From DASUPK01 sp963848955 (GTDB lineage Bacteria; Actinomycetota; Thermoleophilia; Solirubrobacterales; 70-9), in NCBI GenBank assembly GCA_963848955.1, contig CAWKFQ010000024.1, positions 124,001 to 188,000 on the forward strand: a stretch of DNA of 64,000 bases, given 5' to 3'. The stretch's first letter is position 1, and every line of letters begins with the position of its first letter. This document shows, in pieces, positions 16,205 to 26,048 of this stretch. The notes beneath the pieces are model-generated. The model was given only the letters and a program-made list of their open reading frames with translations. It was not told the DNA's origin and did no database searches. Position numbers and translations under genes: made by a program.

Positions 16205-18287
16205 CTCCGGGATCGGTCGCGGAGTAGATTTGAACGCTCTGCCCTCCGACTCGCCCGCCAACAGAACACCTCCGCCGAAGGCGCACCCGAAGGGGTGGCG
16301 CGTGGATCCGGCCTCCGACGGACGAGGGGCGCCGCCGCAGGAGAAGCCGCCGATGATTCCCCGGAGCAGGGCGTTCATCGCCTTCCTCGTCGGGCTGCTG
16401 GCAGTGAACCTTCTGATTTCGGTCCTCACCAGCGGGCCGGCGAGTCGTCCCCGTGTCCCGTACCAGCCGTTCTTCGTCAACCAGGTCACGGCCAACAACG
16501 TCCAGGACATCAGCTCGGAGGGTGACTCGATCGAGGGGACGCTCAAGAACCAGGCGACCTACGACCCGCCTGGTGACGCGAAGCCGGTCACGGTGGACAA
16601 GGACTTCAAGACCGAGGTGCCGTCCTTCATCGATCACAACTCGGTCACTCAGTTGCTCGCCCAGCACCACGTCGTCCTCAACGCGAACCCGCCGGACTCC
16701 GGCCGCTCCCTGATCGGCACGCTGCTGCTTGGCTTCCTGCCCACGATCCTGCTGATCGGCTTCTTCATCTGGCTCATTCGCCGCCAGATGGGTGGGGGAG
16801 GGGGAGGGATCCTCGGGGGCTTCGGCCGCTCCACTGCACGGCGGGTCCAACCGGGCGGGCAGGACCGAGTCACCTTTGACGACGTCGCCGGCATCGACGA
16901 CGCCGAGGACGAGCTCGTCGAGGTCGTCGACTTTCTGAAGAACCCGCAGCGCTACACGAAGCTCGGGGCGCGGGTCCCGCACGGCGTCCTGCTCTACGGG
17001 CCACCCGGGACCGGAAAGACGCTGCTCGCACGCGCGGTCGCCGGCGAGGCCAATGCGGCCTTCTTCTCGGCGTCAGCCTCGGAGTTCGTCGAGGCGATCG
17101 TCGGCGTGGGCGCCTCGCGGGTGCGTGACCTCTTCAAGCAGGCAAAGGAGGCAGCCCCGGCCATCGTCTTCGTCGACGAGTTGGACGCGATCGGGCGTTC
17201 GCGCTCGGGCAACGTGGGCGGACTCAGCGGCGGGAACGACGAGCGCGAGCAGACGCTCAACCAGATCCTCACCGAGATGGACGGCTTCGAGCCCGGCACG
17301 AACGTGATCGTCCTGGGCGCGACGAACCGCCCCGAGATCCTCGACCCCGCCCTGCTGCGCCCGGGGCGCTTCGACCGGCGCATCGCGGTCAACCCGCCCG
17401 ACCGCCCGGGTCGCGTCCAGATCCTGAAGATCCACAGCCGGGGAGTGCCGCTGGCGCCCGACGTGGACCTGGACCGGATCGCGGCCTCGATCCCGGGGTC
17501 GACCGGCGCCGACATCGCCCTGCTCGTGAACGAGGCCGCCCTCTTCGCCGCCCGCCGCAGCCACACCAAGGTCGAACAGAGCGACTTCACGGACTCGATC
17601 GAGAAGATCCTTCTGGGCGCCGAGCGCCAGGTGGTGATGACGGACGCCGACCGGCGACGCACCGCCTACCACGAGTCAGGCCACGCCCTGGTCGGCATGC
17701 TCACCCCGGGTGCGGATCCGGTGCGGAAGATCTCGATCATCCCGCGCGGCCAGGCGCTGGGTGTCACCCTCTCGACCCCGGACAGCGACCGCTACAACTA
17801 CCGGCGCGAGGAGCTCGAGGCGCAGATCAAGGTTGCCCTCGGTGGCCGCGCTGCGGAGGAGGTCGTCTTCGACGACCTCTCGACCGGCGCGGAGTCCGAC
17901 ATCCAAAACCTCACCCAGGTCGCTCGCGGCATGGTCGGCCGCTGGGGGATGAGCGACGCGGTCGGCCCGATCGCCGTCACCGACGGCCGGCAGGGGGGCC
18001 CGCTCCTCCCCGGCGTGATGCCGGCGTCCGAGCCCACCCAGGAGCTGGTCGACCAGGAGGTGCGGCGAATCGTCGAGGAGGCCGAGCGGGACGTCATCAA
18101 CCTCCTCCAGGAGCATCGCGAACAACTCGACGCCCTGGCCAACGCGCTGCTGGACCACGAGACGCTCGACCAGCCGGAGGCCTACGAGGTGGCCGGCGTG
18201 CCCCTGCCCCACGTCGATCCTGCTGAGGAGGCGAAGGCCACCACGGCGGCCCCGGCGGCCCCAGCCGCGTCTTCGTCCGTCGACTAG
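16197..18287 (+). CDS. ftsH: FtsH-type membrane AAA+ zinc protease, divergent pore loop
   Basis: A 696-residue membrane-anchored ATP-dependent protease that removes misfolded membrane and short-lived soluble proteins. There are two membrane helices (about 60-80 and 170-193) around an extracytoplasmic domain, then the AAA+ domain: Walker A GPPGTGKTLLA at 268, Walker B IVFVDELDAIG, second region of homology ATNRPEILDPALLRPGRFDRR, and zinc-protease site HESGH at 492-496. The pore loop reads FVEAIVGVGA, whereas nearly all FtsH have FVEMFVGVGA, so the pore Phe is Ile here. The C terminus is Ala/Thr-rich. The GTG start at 16197 gives a 60-residue leader before the first helix, and a later start is possible. 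Confidence 0.9.
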   Translation: MPSSGIGRGVDLNALPSDSPANRTPPPKAHPKGWRVDPASDGRGAPPQEKPPMIPRSRAFIAFLVGLLAVNLLISVLTSGPASRPRVPYQPFFVNQVTANNVQDISSEGDSIEGTLKNQATYDPPGDAKPVTVDKDFKTEVPSFIDHNSVTQLLAQHHVVLNANPPDSGRSLIGTLLLGFLPTILLIGFFIWLIRRQMGGGGGGILGGFGRSTARRVQPGGQDRVTFDDVAGIDDAEDELVEVVDFLKNPQRYTKLGARVPHGVLLYGPPGTGKTLLARAVAGEANAAFFSASASEFVEAIVGVGASRVRDLFKQAKEAAPAIVFVDELDAIGRSRSGNVGGLSGGNDEREQTLNQILTEMDGFEPGTNVIVLGATNRPEILDPALLRPGRFDRRIAVNPPDRPGRVQILKIHSRGVPLAPDVDLDRIAASIPGSTGADIALLVNEAALFAARRSHTKVEQSDFTDSIEKILLGAERQVVMTDADRRRTAYHESGHALVGMLTPGADPVRKISIIPRGQALGVTLSTPDSDRYNYRREELEAQIKVALGGRAAEEVVFDDLSTGAESDIQNLTQVARGMVGRWGMSDAVGPIAVTDGRQGGPLLPGVMPASEPTQELVDQEVRRIVEEAERDVINLLQEHREQLDALANALLDHETLDQPEAYEVAGVPLPHVDPAEEAKATTAAPAAPAASSSVD

Positions 18288-18647
18288 CCGAGCGGGACCT
18301 CGACCGCAGCGTCCTGGTTCGGGTAGTACTTCTCGACCTGATCGGCGCCGTACTTCGCGCTGAATTTCTCCAGCATGTCCGCTATCGCCGGCCTCATCCT
18401 CGATCGGCTTGGCGTTCGCGCGCACCTCCGCTCCATCGGCCGCCAGCCCGACCTCCGGCGTCTTCACGAGGTTCCGGTACCAGTTGCTGGCTGACCCGCT
18501 CACAGGGAGCAGCAGCACCCGGTCCCCCTCCTCCACGAACCAGATGGGACGTGAGCTCTCGTTTCCGGACTTGCGACCGGTGACGGTCAGGTCGACCTCG
18601 TTCGTGTCCTGCAGGGCATTTTTGAGTTCTTCGGCAGGCATCGTCAC
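18284..18647 (-). CDS. Deazaflavin (F420)-type nitroreductase-family protein (frameshift)
   Basis: A split-beta-barrel protein of the deazaflavin-dependent oxidoreductase family (DUF385). It shows VTGRKSGNESSRPIWFVEEG, RVLLLPVSGSASNWYRNLVKTPEVGL and KPIEDEA, all family hallmarks. The last third (IADMLEKFSAKYGADQVEKYY) is in another frame after about 18385, so one base was lost or gained. It starts at a GTG whose last bases overlap the stop of the upstream copper-binding gene (GTGA), so the two are coupled. Its stop shares the CTAG at 18284-18287 with ftsH on the other strand. Confidence 0.75.
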
Positions 18648-19059
18648 TCAATCGCCTCCAGTACCGCCGAGCAAGCCGCCTCGCAGCGCCTGCACTCCTC
18701 GGCGCAGATCCGGCAGTGCTCGTGATGGTCGGCATGGCGCTCGCACTCCTCGGCGCAGGCGACACATAGCTCTCTGCACGAGGACACCTGTGCGCGGGCG
18801 GTTTCCGGCGACGTACTCCGTCTGCCGTGTGAGGACGCGGCCCGTGGCGGTGCAAACGTCCGCACAATCGAGGCACAGGCGGATCGACCTGCGCATGGTC
18901 GTCCACATCCTCCTCGGCAACGCTCGCGTCCGCGCACGCTGTACACGACTGCTGGCACGCGAGGCACTCGTCGATGCAGCGGGCAAGGACATCCCGATCG
19001 AGCTGAGCCGGCCAGGGGTGGGCTTCCAGCATCTCCCTCGACAGGGTGGTGGTGGCCAT
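18644..19059 (-). CDS. Cys-rich four-helix copper-binding protein, DUF326 (frameshifts)
   Basis: A Cys-rich four-helix bundle related to DUF326 and copper-storage proteins. It starts MATTTLSREMLEAHPWPAQL (AGGAG before the ATG), then RCIDECLACQQSCTACAD. The next helix, RRSIRLCLDCADVCTATGRV, lies in a second frame, and the last two, CRELCVACAEECERHADHHE and CRICAEECRRCEAACSA, in a third. The full Cys/His pattern is kept across two apparent one-base indels (near 18890 and 18810). Such proteins hold Cu(I) in the core of the bundle. It forms a unit with the F420-type gene downstream and follows the kinase gene. Confidence 0.75.
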
Positions 19060-19155
19060 GGCTCTCCTTTCGGGGTCGGAGTCCCGGCGGGGCTCTTGGC
19101 TTCGACAGTACTACGCCCTCCGGGACGCGGAAAGGGGGGTTATCCAGAGAGATGC

Positions 19156-20494
19156 TCAGCAGGCGCCGGGGCGATCGATCAGCAGCCGGACCGTTGCGCC
19201 CGGGCGGACCGTCGAGTCCGCCGAGGGCGAGGTCGCGCAGACCTCCCAGTCGGACGGAATCAGCACTCCGAAGATCCCACCGCCCTCCTCGGTCGAGCCC
19301 AGTCCCAGGTCGTCGAGCCGCCGCTCGGCGACATCCAGCGGCTGACCGGCGAGCGAGGGGACCGTGATGCCGTTCGGCTTGGGTGCGCGGGTTGTCCGAG
19401 TCCGTCAGCTTCGGCACCGCGATCAGCGCGCCGAAGGTGAGGGCGGCGGCGACGACCAGCGCGATCAGCGGGATCAGGATCCTGCGCAGGCGGCGGCGTC
19501 CGCGCCCCCGCGGGTGGCGCTCCGTGGGCGCCGTCGCCCCAGGCAGGGGGATCGTCTCTGCGGCAGGTGCGGCCTCCCCTACACCGACCAGGTGCTCGGG
19601 CTCGGTGACCGCCTCGCCCCGGGTTGCGGCCACGGCCGCTCGACCCAGGTCGCCGGCCGAGGGGAACCGGTCCGCGGGATCCTTGGCCATCGCCCGGCGG
19701 ATCACGGGGTCCAGTGCAGCTCGACCGCCGCCCCGGGATCCGAGGGCCGGCGGCGGCTCGTTGAGGTGGGCCCACATCTTGGCCGAGCTCTCGCGCTCCG
19801 GGAACGGGACCTCGCCGGTGACCGCGTGGAAGAGGACGCAACCGAGGGCGTAGACGTCGGTCCGCGCGTCGACCCGGCGTCCCTCTATCTGCTCCGGCGC
19901 CATGTAGTCGACTGTGCCGATCACCTCGCCCGTGGCGGTCAGCCCGCCAGTCGAGGCCGCGATCTTCGCGAGTCCGAAGTCCGTGAGAAACGCCGCCGGC
20001 CCGTCGTCAGCAGGCCCGGGTTCTCCGACGAGCACGTTCGCGGGCTTGACGTCGCGGTGCACGAGGCCGGCCGCATGGACTGCATCGAGTCCGTCAGCTA
20101 CCTCCGCGATCAGGGAGGCCGCCTCGTCGGCGGGCAGCGGGCCGTGGGCCGCGGTCAGCCGCCCGAGATCGCGGCCGGGCACATATCGCATGGACACGAA
20201 CAGCAGGCCGTCGCGCTCGCCGGCGCCGAAGACCGTGACCACCCGCGGATGCTCGATCGAGGCTGCGGTGCGCGTCTCCTCGCGGAACCGCGCTCGGAAT
20301 CGCTCGTCCTCGGCGAGCTCCGTCCTGATCACCTTCAGCGCGACATCCCGGTCGAGCCGGACCTCTCGGGCGAGGTAGACGATTCCCATCCCTCCGTGCC
20401 CGAGGGTGCGCTCGATCCTGAAGCCGGCGAACTCGGCGCCGGCGGGCAACCCGGAGCTGCCCCTGATCGTTCCCTCGGCCCACATCAGGGTCAT
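19156..20494 (-). CDS. PknB-type Ser/Thr kinase with one PASTA domain (frameshift)
   Basis: A membrane-anchored eukaryotic-like protein kinase. The catalytic features are intact: Gly loop GHGGMGIVY (32-40), Lys 54 in VALKVI, HRDVKPANVL (146-155), TDFGLAKI (171-178), GTVDYMAPEQ. One membrane helix follows a basic stretch (RRILIPLIALVVAAALTFGA, about 338-358). A single extracellular PASTA domain (ITVPSLAGQPLDVAERRL to VRLLIDRPGAC) is in another frame after about 19370, where one C seems lost from a C run. PASTA domains sense cell-wall fragments or lipid II in related kinases, so a link to wall synthesis is likely. It is divergent from the ABC transporter at 20566. Confidence 0.85.
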
Positions 20495-20565
20495 CCAGTA
20501 TGGACACCCACCGATCCGAATCGCTAGCTTGCGACCGGTCCTTCAACGCGCGGGGGTTGTCACGG

Positions 20566-21349
20566 ATGACCGATCAGGTGAATGAGCAGACAGAGGCGCG
20601 GACGGACGGCACGGCGGTGGCGGCGGAGAGTCCCATCGTGCAGGCGATCGACGTCAGCCGCCGATATGGCGAGGGCGACGCCGCCGTCGATGCCCTTCGC
20701 GACGTCAGCGTCGACTTCGAGCGCGACCGGTTCACCGCGATCATGGGGCCGTCGGGCTCGGGGAAGTCGACGCTCCTGCATGTGCTCGCCGGGCTCGACC
20801 GCCCGACCAGCGGCCGGGTGCTGATCGATGGCACAGACATCACCAACGCTCGACGACGGCGACCTGACCAAGCTGCGCCGCGACAAGCTGGGCTTCATCT
20901 TCCAGTTCTTCAACCTCCTGCCGGTTCTGACGGCGGAGGAGAACCTCGTGCTGCCGCTGTCGATCGCCGGCCGCAAGCCCGACAAGGCCTGGCTCGAGCA
21001 GCTGCTGAACACGGTGGGGCTACAGGACCGCCGTACCCACCTGCCCTCTGAGCTCTCCGGCGGGCAGCAGCAGCGGGTCGCCGTGGCCCGAGCCCTGATC
21101 TCGCGGCCCGCCGTCGTCTTTGCCGACGAGCCGACCGGCAACCTCGACTCCAAGGCCTCCGATGACGTCCTGCGGCTGCTCCGGCAGGCGGTCGACGAGT
21201 TCGACCAGACGGTGGTGATGGTCACCCACGCGCCGGAGGCGGCGGCCTACGCGGACCGCCTGCTCACCCTGCGCGATGGCGAGATCGTCTCCGACGCGGC
21301 CCCGGGCTCGACGGACGACGTCATCGAGCTGATGAAGCAGCTTGGTTAG
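20566..21349 (+). CDS. ABC transporter ATP-binding protein, MacB/LolD type (frameshift)
   Basis: It powers the FtsX-like permease that follows. Walker A GPSGSGKST, Q-loop FIFQFFNLLPVLTAEENL, signature LSGGQQQR, Walker B VVFADEPTGNLD and the switch His in VMVTHAPEAA are all present. The region around the Walker A site and the rest lie in two frames joined near 20850 (DITN then LDDGDLTKLRR), a one-base indel. The start at ATG 20566 gives a short N-terminal tail. The end overlaps the permease start by eight bases, as is usual for this two-gene unit. It probably serves lipoprotein, peptide or drug export. The substrate is unknown. Confidence 0.85.
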
Positions 21350-23895
21350 CGTCGCGATCAAGAGCCTCTGGGCGCGCAAGCTGCGCGCGCTCGGCACGAC
21401 CGTCGCGGTGTTCGTCGGCGTCTCGCTGATCGCCGGCACGTACGTGATCACCGACACGATCAACAAGGCGTTCGACCAGATCTTCACCGACTCGCTGAAG
21501 GGCACCTCGGTGGTGATCACCAATAAGCAGCCGGTCACCCAGCAGACCAACACCTCCACCAGCTTCCCCGCCGGGGTCCTCAAGAAGGTGCAGGCGGTGC
21601 CGGGGGTGACGCTCGCCGCCGGGACGGTCTTCACCGGCGGCGGCATCTTCAATGGCGACAAGGAGGTGGGCACGCAGTTCGCTCCCAAGTTCATCTCCGC
21701 GGTGCTGCCGCCGCAGATCGAGTCTCTGAAGACGGTGGAGGGACACCGACCGACCGACGCCCACGAGGCCACACTCGACAAGGCGGCGGCCGACGACGCG
21801 GGCCTCTCGATCGGGGACCCCGTCAGGATCGCGGGCGACCGCCGCGTCCGCACCTACCGGCTGGTCGGTCTCACCGAGCTCGGCGGCACATCGTTCGGGG
21901 GGGCGAGCATCGCTCAGCTCACGCTGCCGGAGGCCCAGTTCATCACTGGCAACGTCGGCCGCTTCAATCAGATCTCGGTCGCGATCAACCCCGATGTCTC
22001 GTCGGACGAGTTGAAGGCGCGGATCGAGCGAGTGGTGCCGCCGACGCTTCGGGTGGAGACCGCGGAGCAGAACGCGAACCGATCATCCAACGAGATCCAC
22101 GACGCGCTCAGCTTCCTGCCGATCTTCCTCGGCGTGTTCGCGGCCGTGGCGCTGATCGTCGGGGCCTTCGTGATCTTCAACACCTTCTCGATCACCGTGT
22201 CGCAGCGGATCCGCGAGTACGGGCTCCTCCGGACACTGGGGGCTTCGCGCAGACAGGTGCTCGCCTCCGTGTTCGTCGAAGCTGCGCTGATCGGCCTGGT
22301 TGGCGCGGCGGCTGGGGTTCTGGGCGGCCTACTGTTCGCAAAGGGCATCGAGTCGCTGTTCGATGCGCTCGGGATCGGCCTGCCCACGACGGCACTCGTC
22401 GTCGCAACCCGGACCGTGATCGTCTCGGTGGTGATCGGCATCGCAGTGACCCTGATCGCCGTTCTCAACCCGGCCCTGCGCTCGACCCGGGTGCCGCCGA
22501 TCGCGGCGATGCAGAACCTCGACCTCACAGCCAGCCGCCGCCGCTCGGCGATCACAGCGATCATCGCCTGGGTTCTGATGCTCGGCGGCCTGGGCCTGGT
22601 CCTGGTCGGGCTGTTCGGTGACCAGAAGACCGGGGATGCGGCGCTGCTGCTCGGCGGCGGGGCCGCCGTGGTGCTGTTCGGCGTCTCGCTCTACAGCCCG
22701 CGGCTGGTGCGGCCCCTGGCCGGGGCCATCGGGGCACCTCTCGAGAAGCTCCGCGGGCTCACCGGCCGACTGGCGCGCGAGAACTCGCAGCGGAATCCTT
22801 CCCGTACCGCGGCCACCGCGGCCGCGCTGATGATCGGGCTGGCGCTGGTTTCGTTCGTGACCGTATTCGCGGCCGGGCTCAAGGCATCGATCGCCGACGC
22901 GATCGACAACAGCTTCCAGGGCGAGCTCGAGATCCAGAACACCAACGGCTTTGACCCGATCCCGAAGGCAATCGCGGGGACCGTCCGCCAGGTGCCTGGC
23001 GTACAGACGGTCTCGACGCTGCAGGCCACCCAGATCAAGATCGATGGGGTGGGGGGCAAGCCACGGGCCACGGGCCTCGACCCGGCCACCGCTTCCACGG
23101 TCCTGAAGTTCGACTTTCAGGGCGACACCACGGAGCAGACGCTGCAGCAACCTGACCGACTCGCAGACGATCATCGACAAGAGCTTCGCCGACTCCAACG
23201 GGCTCGAAGTGGGGGACACGATTCAGACGCTGGGGCAGACTGGGAACCGGGCGAGCTTCACGATCGTCGGCGAGGTCAAGGACAACGCCGACCTGCTCGG
23301 GAGCATGGTCGTCACCCAGGGGGCGATGGCCAGGGACTTCGCCGTAACCCAGGACACCTTCGACTTCGTGAAGCTGGCGCCGGGGGCGGATGCGTCCACG
23401 GTCCAGGACCGGATCGACGGGCTTCTCACCAAGCAGTTCCCCACCGCCGAGGTGATGAACCAGCAGGAGCTCAAGCAGAACCAGGAGGACCAGATCAATC
23501 CGCTGCTCGGGCTCGTCTACGCCCTGCTCTCGCTTGCGATCGTGGTCAGCCTGTTCGGCATCGCCAACACCCTGGCGCTCTCGATCTACGAGCGCACCCG
23601 CGAGCTCGGCATGCTGCGGGCGATCGGCATGTCGCGCCGCCAGGTCCGACGCATGATCCGCTACGAGTCGGTGATCACGGCGCTGATCGGCGCGGTGCTG
23701 GGCATGATTCTCGGTCTGATCTTCGCCGCCCTGTTGTCGGTGCCGCTGCAGGACGAGGGGTTCGTGCTCAGCTACCCCGTCGGCCAGCTCTTCTTCATCC
23801 TGGTCGTCGCCGCGCTCGCCGGGGTGGTGGCGGCGATCGCCCCGGCCCGCCGTGCCGCTCGCCTCGACGTGCTTCAGGCGCTGGCGTACGAGTAG
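21342..23895 (+). CDS. FtsX/MacB-type ABC permease, two-module (frameshift)
   Basis: About 850 residues with two FtsX modules. The first has a short cytoplasmic start, helix 1 (ALGTTVAVFVGVSLIAGTYV), an extracytoplasmic domain and three helices including VSQRIREYGLLRTLGASRRQV. The second repeats the layout, ending with IYERTRELGMLRAIGMSRRQ and three helices. The RxLGAS/RxIGMS segments are the coupling motifs that contact the ATPase. The frame changes near 23148, within TEQTLQ / LTDSQTIIDK, by one base. The start is TTG 21342, overlapping the ATPase gene. It belongs to the MacB-like mechanotransmission transporters. Confidence 0.85.
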
Positions 23896-23905
23896 CGAGC
23901 GGCCT

Positions 23906-25210
23906 CTAGGGCCTGACCACCGGCACGGGTACTTCCTCGCCGGCCTCGGGCGTGACCAAGATGGCGCCCTCGCCGCTCGGGTATGCCTCCTCGCCGTGGT
24001 AGATGGAGTCCATCCCGATCGACTCGTCATGCTCGGGACCGCGCAGCGGCATCACCGCGCCAATGGCCTTGAGCAGGATGAAGGTCATTCCGAACGCGTA
24101 GAGCGGCGTCACCAGCGCGGCCAAGGCCTGGTCCCCCAGCTGACTGATGTTCCCGTAGAACCAGCCGTCGGAGATGCCGTTCCACGATTGCTCGGCGACG
24201 AACCCGATGAAGAGGATCCCCAGGAATCCCGCCGTGCCATGGGCGGCAAGGACATCAAGGGTCTCGTCGACCCGTGTCCGCGGCCGGTAGACGATCACGA
24301 AATAGACCGGAATGGCCCCGAGCACTCCGAGGACGAGAGCCCAACCAGGGCTGATGAACCCGCCCGCGGGCGTGATCAGTACGCAGCCGGCGATGATCGC
24401 GGTCGCGGCGCCCACCGCCGTCACCTTCCTGTCGCGGATCAGGTCGAGAATCATCCAGGTGAGCAGGGCGGCTGCGGGGCACAGGAGCGTGTTCGTGAAC
24501 GCCAGCACGCTCGGATCACCCGTTCCGAACCCGCTGCCGCCATTGAAGCCGAACCAGCCGAACCACAGAAGCCCTCCGCCGAGCAGCACCAGCACCGAGT
24601 TGTGCGGCAGGAGTCCGATGCGGCCGTAGTCCTTTCGGGCCCCGACTACGATCGCGGCCGCCACCGCCGAGAAGCCCGAGGCCATCTCGACCGCGATGCC
24701 CCCCGCGAAGTCGAGCGTCCCACCCTCCTGCAGCCAGCCGCCTCCGAAGCCCCAGTGGGCGAGCACCGAATAGACCAGCACCGACCAGAGCGCCGCGAAC
24801 ACCATCCATGGCCCGAAGCGCATCCGCTCCACGACCGCACCGGAGATCAGCGCCACCGTGATGATGCAGAAGGTCGCCTGGAAGGCGAAGAACACCAGGT
24901 GGGGGATCGTCGTCCCATCCCGCGGGGCGAAGGTGACGTCGTGGAGCCCCACGTAGTTGAGCCCGCCGATCAGATCCCCGGTGCCGTCGAAGGCCAGCGA
25001 GTATCCGATGAGCGCCCACACGACGCCCGCGATCGCGATCGCGCTGACGCTCATCATGAAGGTGTTCAGAGCGTTCTTGGCTCGGACCAAGCCGGCATAG
25101 AAGAGCCCCAGCGCGATGGTCATCATCAGGACGAGCGCGGTCGACGCCAGCATCCACGCGGTGTCTCCGGTGTCGATCTGGGTTGCCTGGGCCAGTATCG
25201 GCGCGTCCAT
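23906..25210 (-). CDS. amtB: Amt/Mep ammonium channel with Glu at the first twin-His position
   Basis: A 434-residue, 11-helix ammonium transporter. The first periplasmic segment (TQIDTGDTAWML) and FYAGLVRAKNALNTFMMS are typical. The pore motif that normally reads DFAGGTVVHI is LDFAGGIAVEM here, so residue 175, the first twin His, is Glu. The second His (DVLAAHGTAG, His 324) is kept. Yeast Mep1/Mep3 have the same Glu substitution and conduct ammonium at high rate. The ATG at 25210 overlaps the glnK stop (TGATG), so the pair is coupled. The C-terminal tail is acidic and longer than usual (VTPEAGEEVPVPVVRP). Confidence 0.9.
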   Translation of the reverse strand: MDAPILAQATQIDTGDTAWMLASTALVLMMTIALGLFYAGLVRAKNALNTFMMSVSAIAIAGVVWALIGYSLAFDGTGDLIGGLNYVGLHDVTFAPRDGTTIPHLVFFAFQATFCIITVALISGAVVERMRFGPWMVFAALWSVLVYSVLAHWGFGGGWLQEGGTLDFAGGIAVEMASGFSAVAAAIVVGARKDYGRIGLLPHNSVLVLLGGGLLWFGWFGFNGGSGFGTGDPSVLAFTNTLLCPAAALLTWMILDLIRDRKVTAVGAATAIIAGCVLITPAGGFISPGWALVLGVLGAIPVYFVIVYRPRTRVDETLDVLAAHGTAGFLGILFIGFVAEQSWNGISDGWFYGNISQLGDQALAALVTPLYAFGMTFILLKAIGAVMPLRGPEHDESIGMDSIYHGEEAYPSGEGAILVTPEAGEEVPVPVVRP

Positions 25211-25563
25211 CAAGCATCCACCGGGGTCACAGCGGCCTCATCGGTTTCGCCGGTTCTTATCCGGACCGCCCGCTCGCAGGGGACGACGAAGATCTTGCCG
25301 TCGCCAACCTCGCCCGTCCGCGCGCCCTCGCAGAGCGCGTCGATGGTGGGCTGGACGAACGGATCGGTCACCGCGATCTCGAAGCGGACCTTGTCGGAGA
25401 GCTCCACCTTCACGGTCGTTCCGCGATAGGTCTCCACGCGGTCGAGCTCACCGCCGTGGCCCTGAACCCGGGTCATCGAGATTCCACGGACCTCAGCTCG
25501 ATAGAGCGCCTCCAACACGTCGTTGGCCTTCTCGGGCCGGACGATGCCGATCACCAGCTTCAC
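25210..25563 (-). CDS. glnK: PII signalling protein lacking Tyr51 and Gln39
   Basis: A 117-residue PII protein that would gate the AmtB encoded just downstream. MKLVIGIVRPEKANDVLEAL, RTGEVGDGKIFV and ERAVRIRTGE are standard PII segments. The T-loop reads GHGGELDRVETYRGTTVKVE. By alignment Gln39, which helps bind Mg-ATP and 2-oxoglutarate, is Glu; Arg38 is Gly; and Tyr51, the uridylylation/adenylylation site, is Val, while Tyr46 is kept. So this PII is probably not covalently modified, and its 2-oxoglutarate response may be altered. The start is the GTG at 25563, with AGAGGGG upstream. Confidence 0.9.
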   Translation of the reverse strand: MKLVIGIVRPEKANDVLEALYRAEVRGISMTRVQGHGGELDRVETYRGTTVKVELSDKVRFEIAVTDPFVQPTIDALCEGARTGEVGDGKIFVVPCERAVRIRTGETDEAAVTPVDA

Positions 25564-25664
25564 GATGGACCCCTCTCTTGGGACGAAACAACGGCGCCAG
25601 CAGCTGCGCGCGGAAGCTATCGACGGTCCCCGACAGATCCTCCGACCGGCCGGCCGCCATCGCG

Positions 25665-25670
25665 TAGGCT
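25665..25670 (+). promoter_or_regulatory. TAGGCT -10 box, leaderless start
   Basis: TAGGCT, six bases, then the GTG at 25677. The same spacing occurs at several other starts in the window. Confidence 0.5.
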
Positions 25671-25676
25671 CGCCGT

Positions 25677-26048
25677 GTGTCTGCGGATGTCCGCGTCTGG
25701 TCGCTCGCTTCCGGCCTCGGCCGTGTGGTAATCGGCCTCGGCCTGCTGGCCGCGCCCGAGAGGTCTGCCCGCATGCTCGGCTTCGAGGAGGTCAACCCTG
25801 CCACGGTGGCGGTCAGCCGAGTCGCCGGCGTGCGGGACTTCGTACTCGGCATCGCGACGCTCGCCGCGCTCGACCATCGCGACCGCCTCAGGGCGGCGAC
25901 GCTGGCAAACGCCGCCGCCGACACCGGGGACACGCTCGCTTTCGGAATGGCACTTGGGACCTCAGAGCGCCGGGCGGCCGTCCTTGGCCTCACCGCCGCG
26001 CTGCCCGCGGCTCTCGTCGGCATCTGGACCTCATGGCGGCTGAGTTGA
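25677..26048 (+). CDS. Small four-helix membrane protein, DUF4267-like
   Basis: A 123-residue membrane protein with about four hydrophobic segments (VWSLASGLGRVVIGLGLLA, VRDFVLGIATLAAL, an Ala-rich third, and AVLGLTAALPAALVGIW). The pattern of a Gly-rich first helix followed by an RDF...G segment resembles DUF4267 and similar small actinobacterial membrane proteins. Function unknown. The last bases overlap the start of the alkyltransferase-like gene, suggesting one transcript. Confidence 0.6.
   Translation: MSADVRVWSLASGLGRVVIGLGLLAAPERSARMLGFEEVNPATVAVSRVAGVRDFVLGIATLAALDHRDRLRAATLANAAADTGDTLAFGMALGTSERRAAVLGLTAALPAALVGIWTSWRLS

Noticed and set aside
17676..18280. Minus-strand continuation of the F420-type protein across ftsH
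   Set aside because: It is the antisense of ftsH. The protein's true end is found in another frame at 18284.
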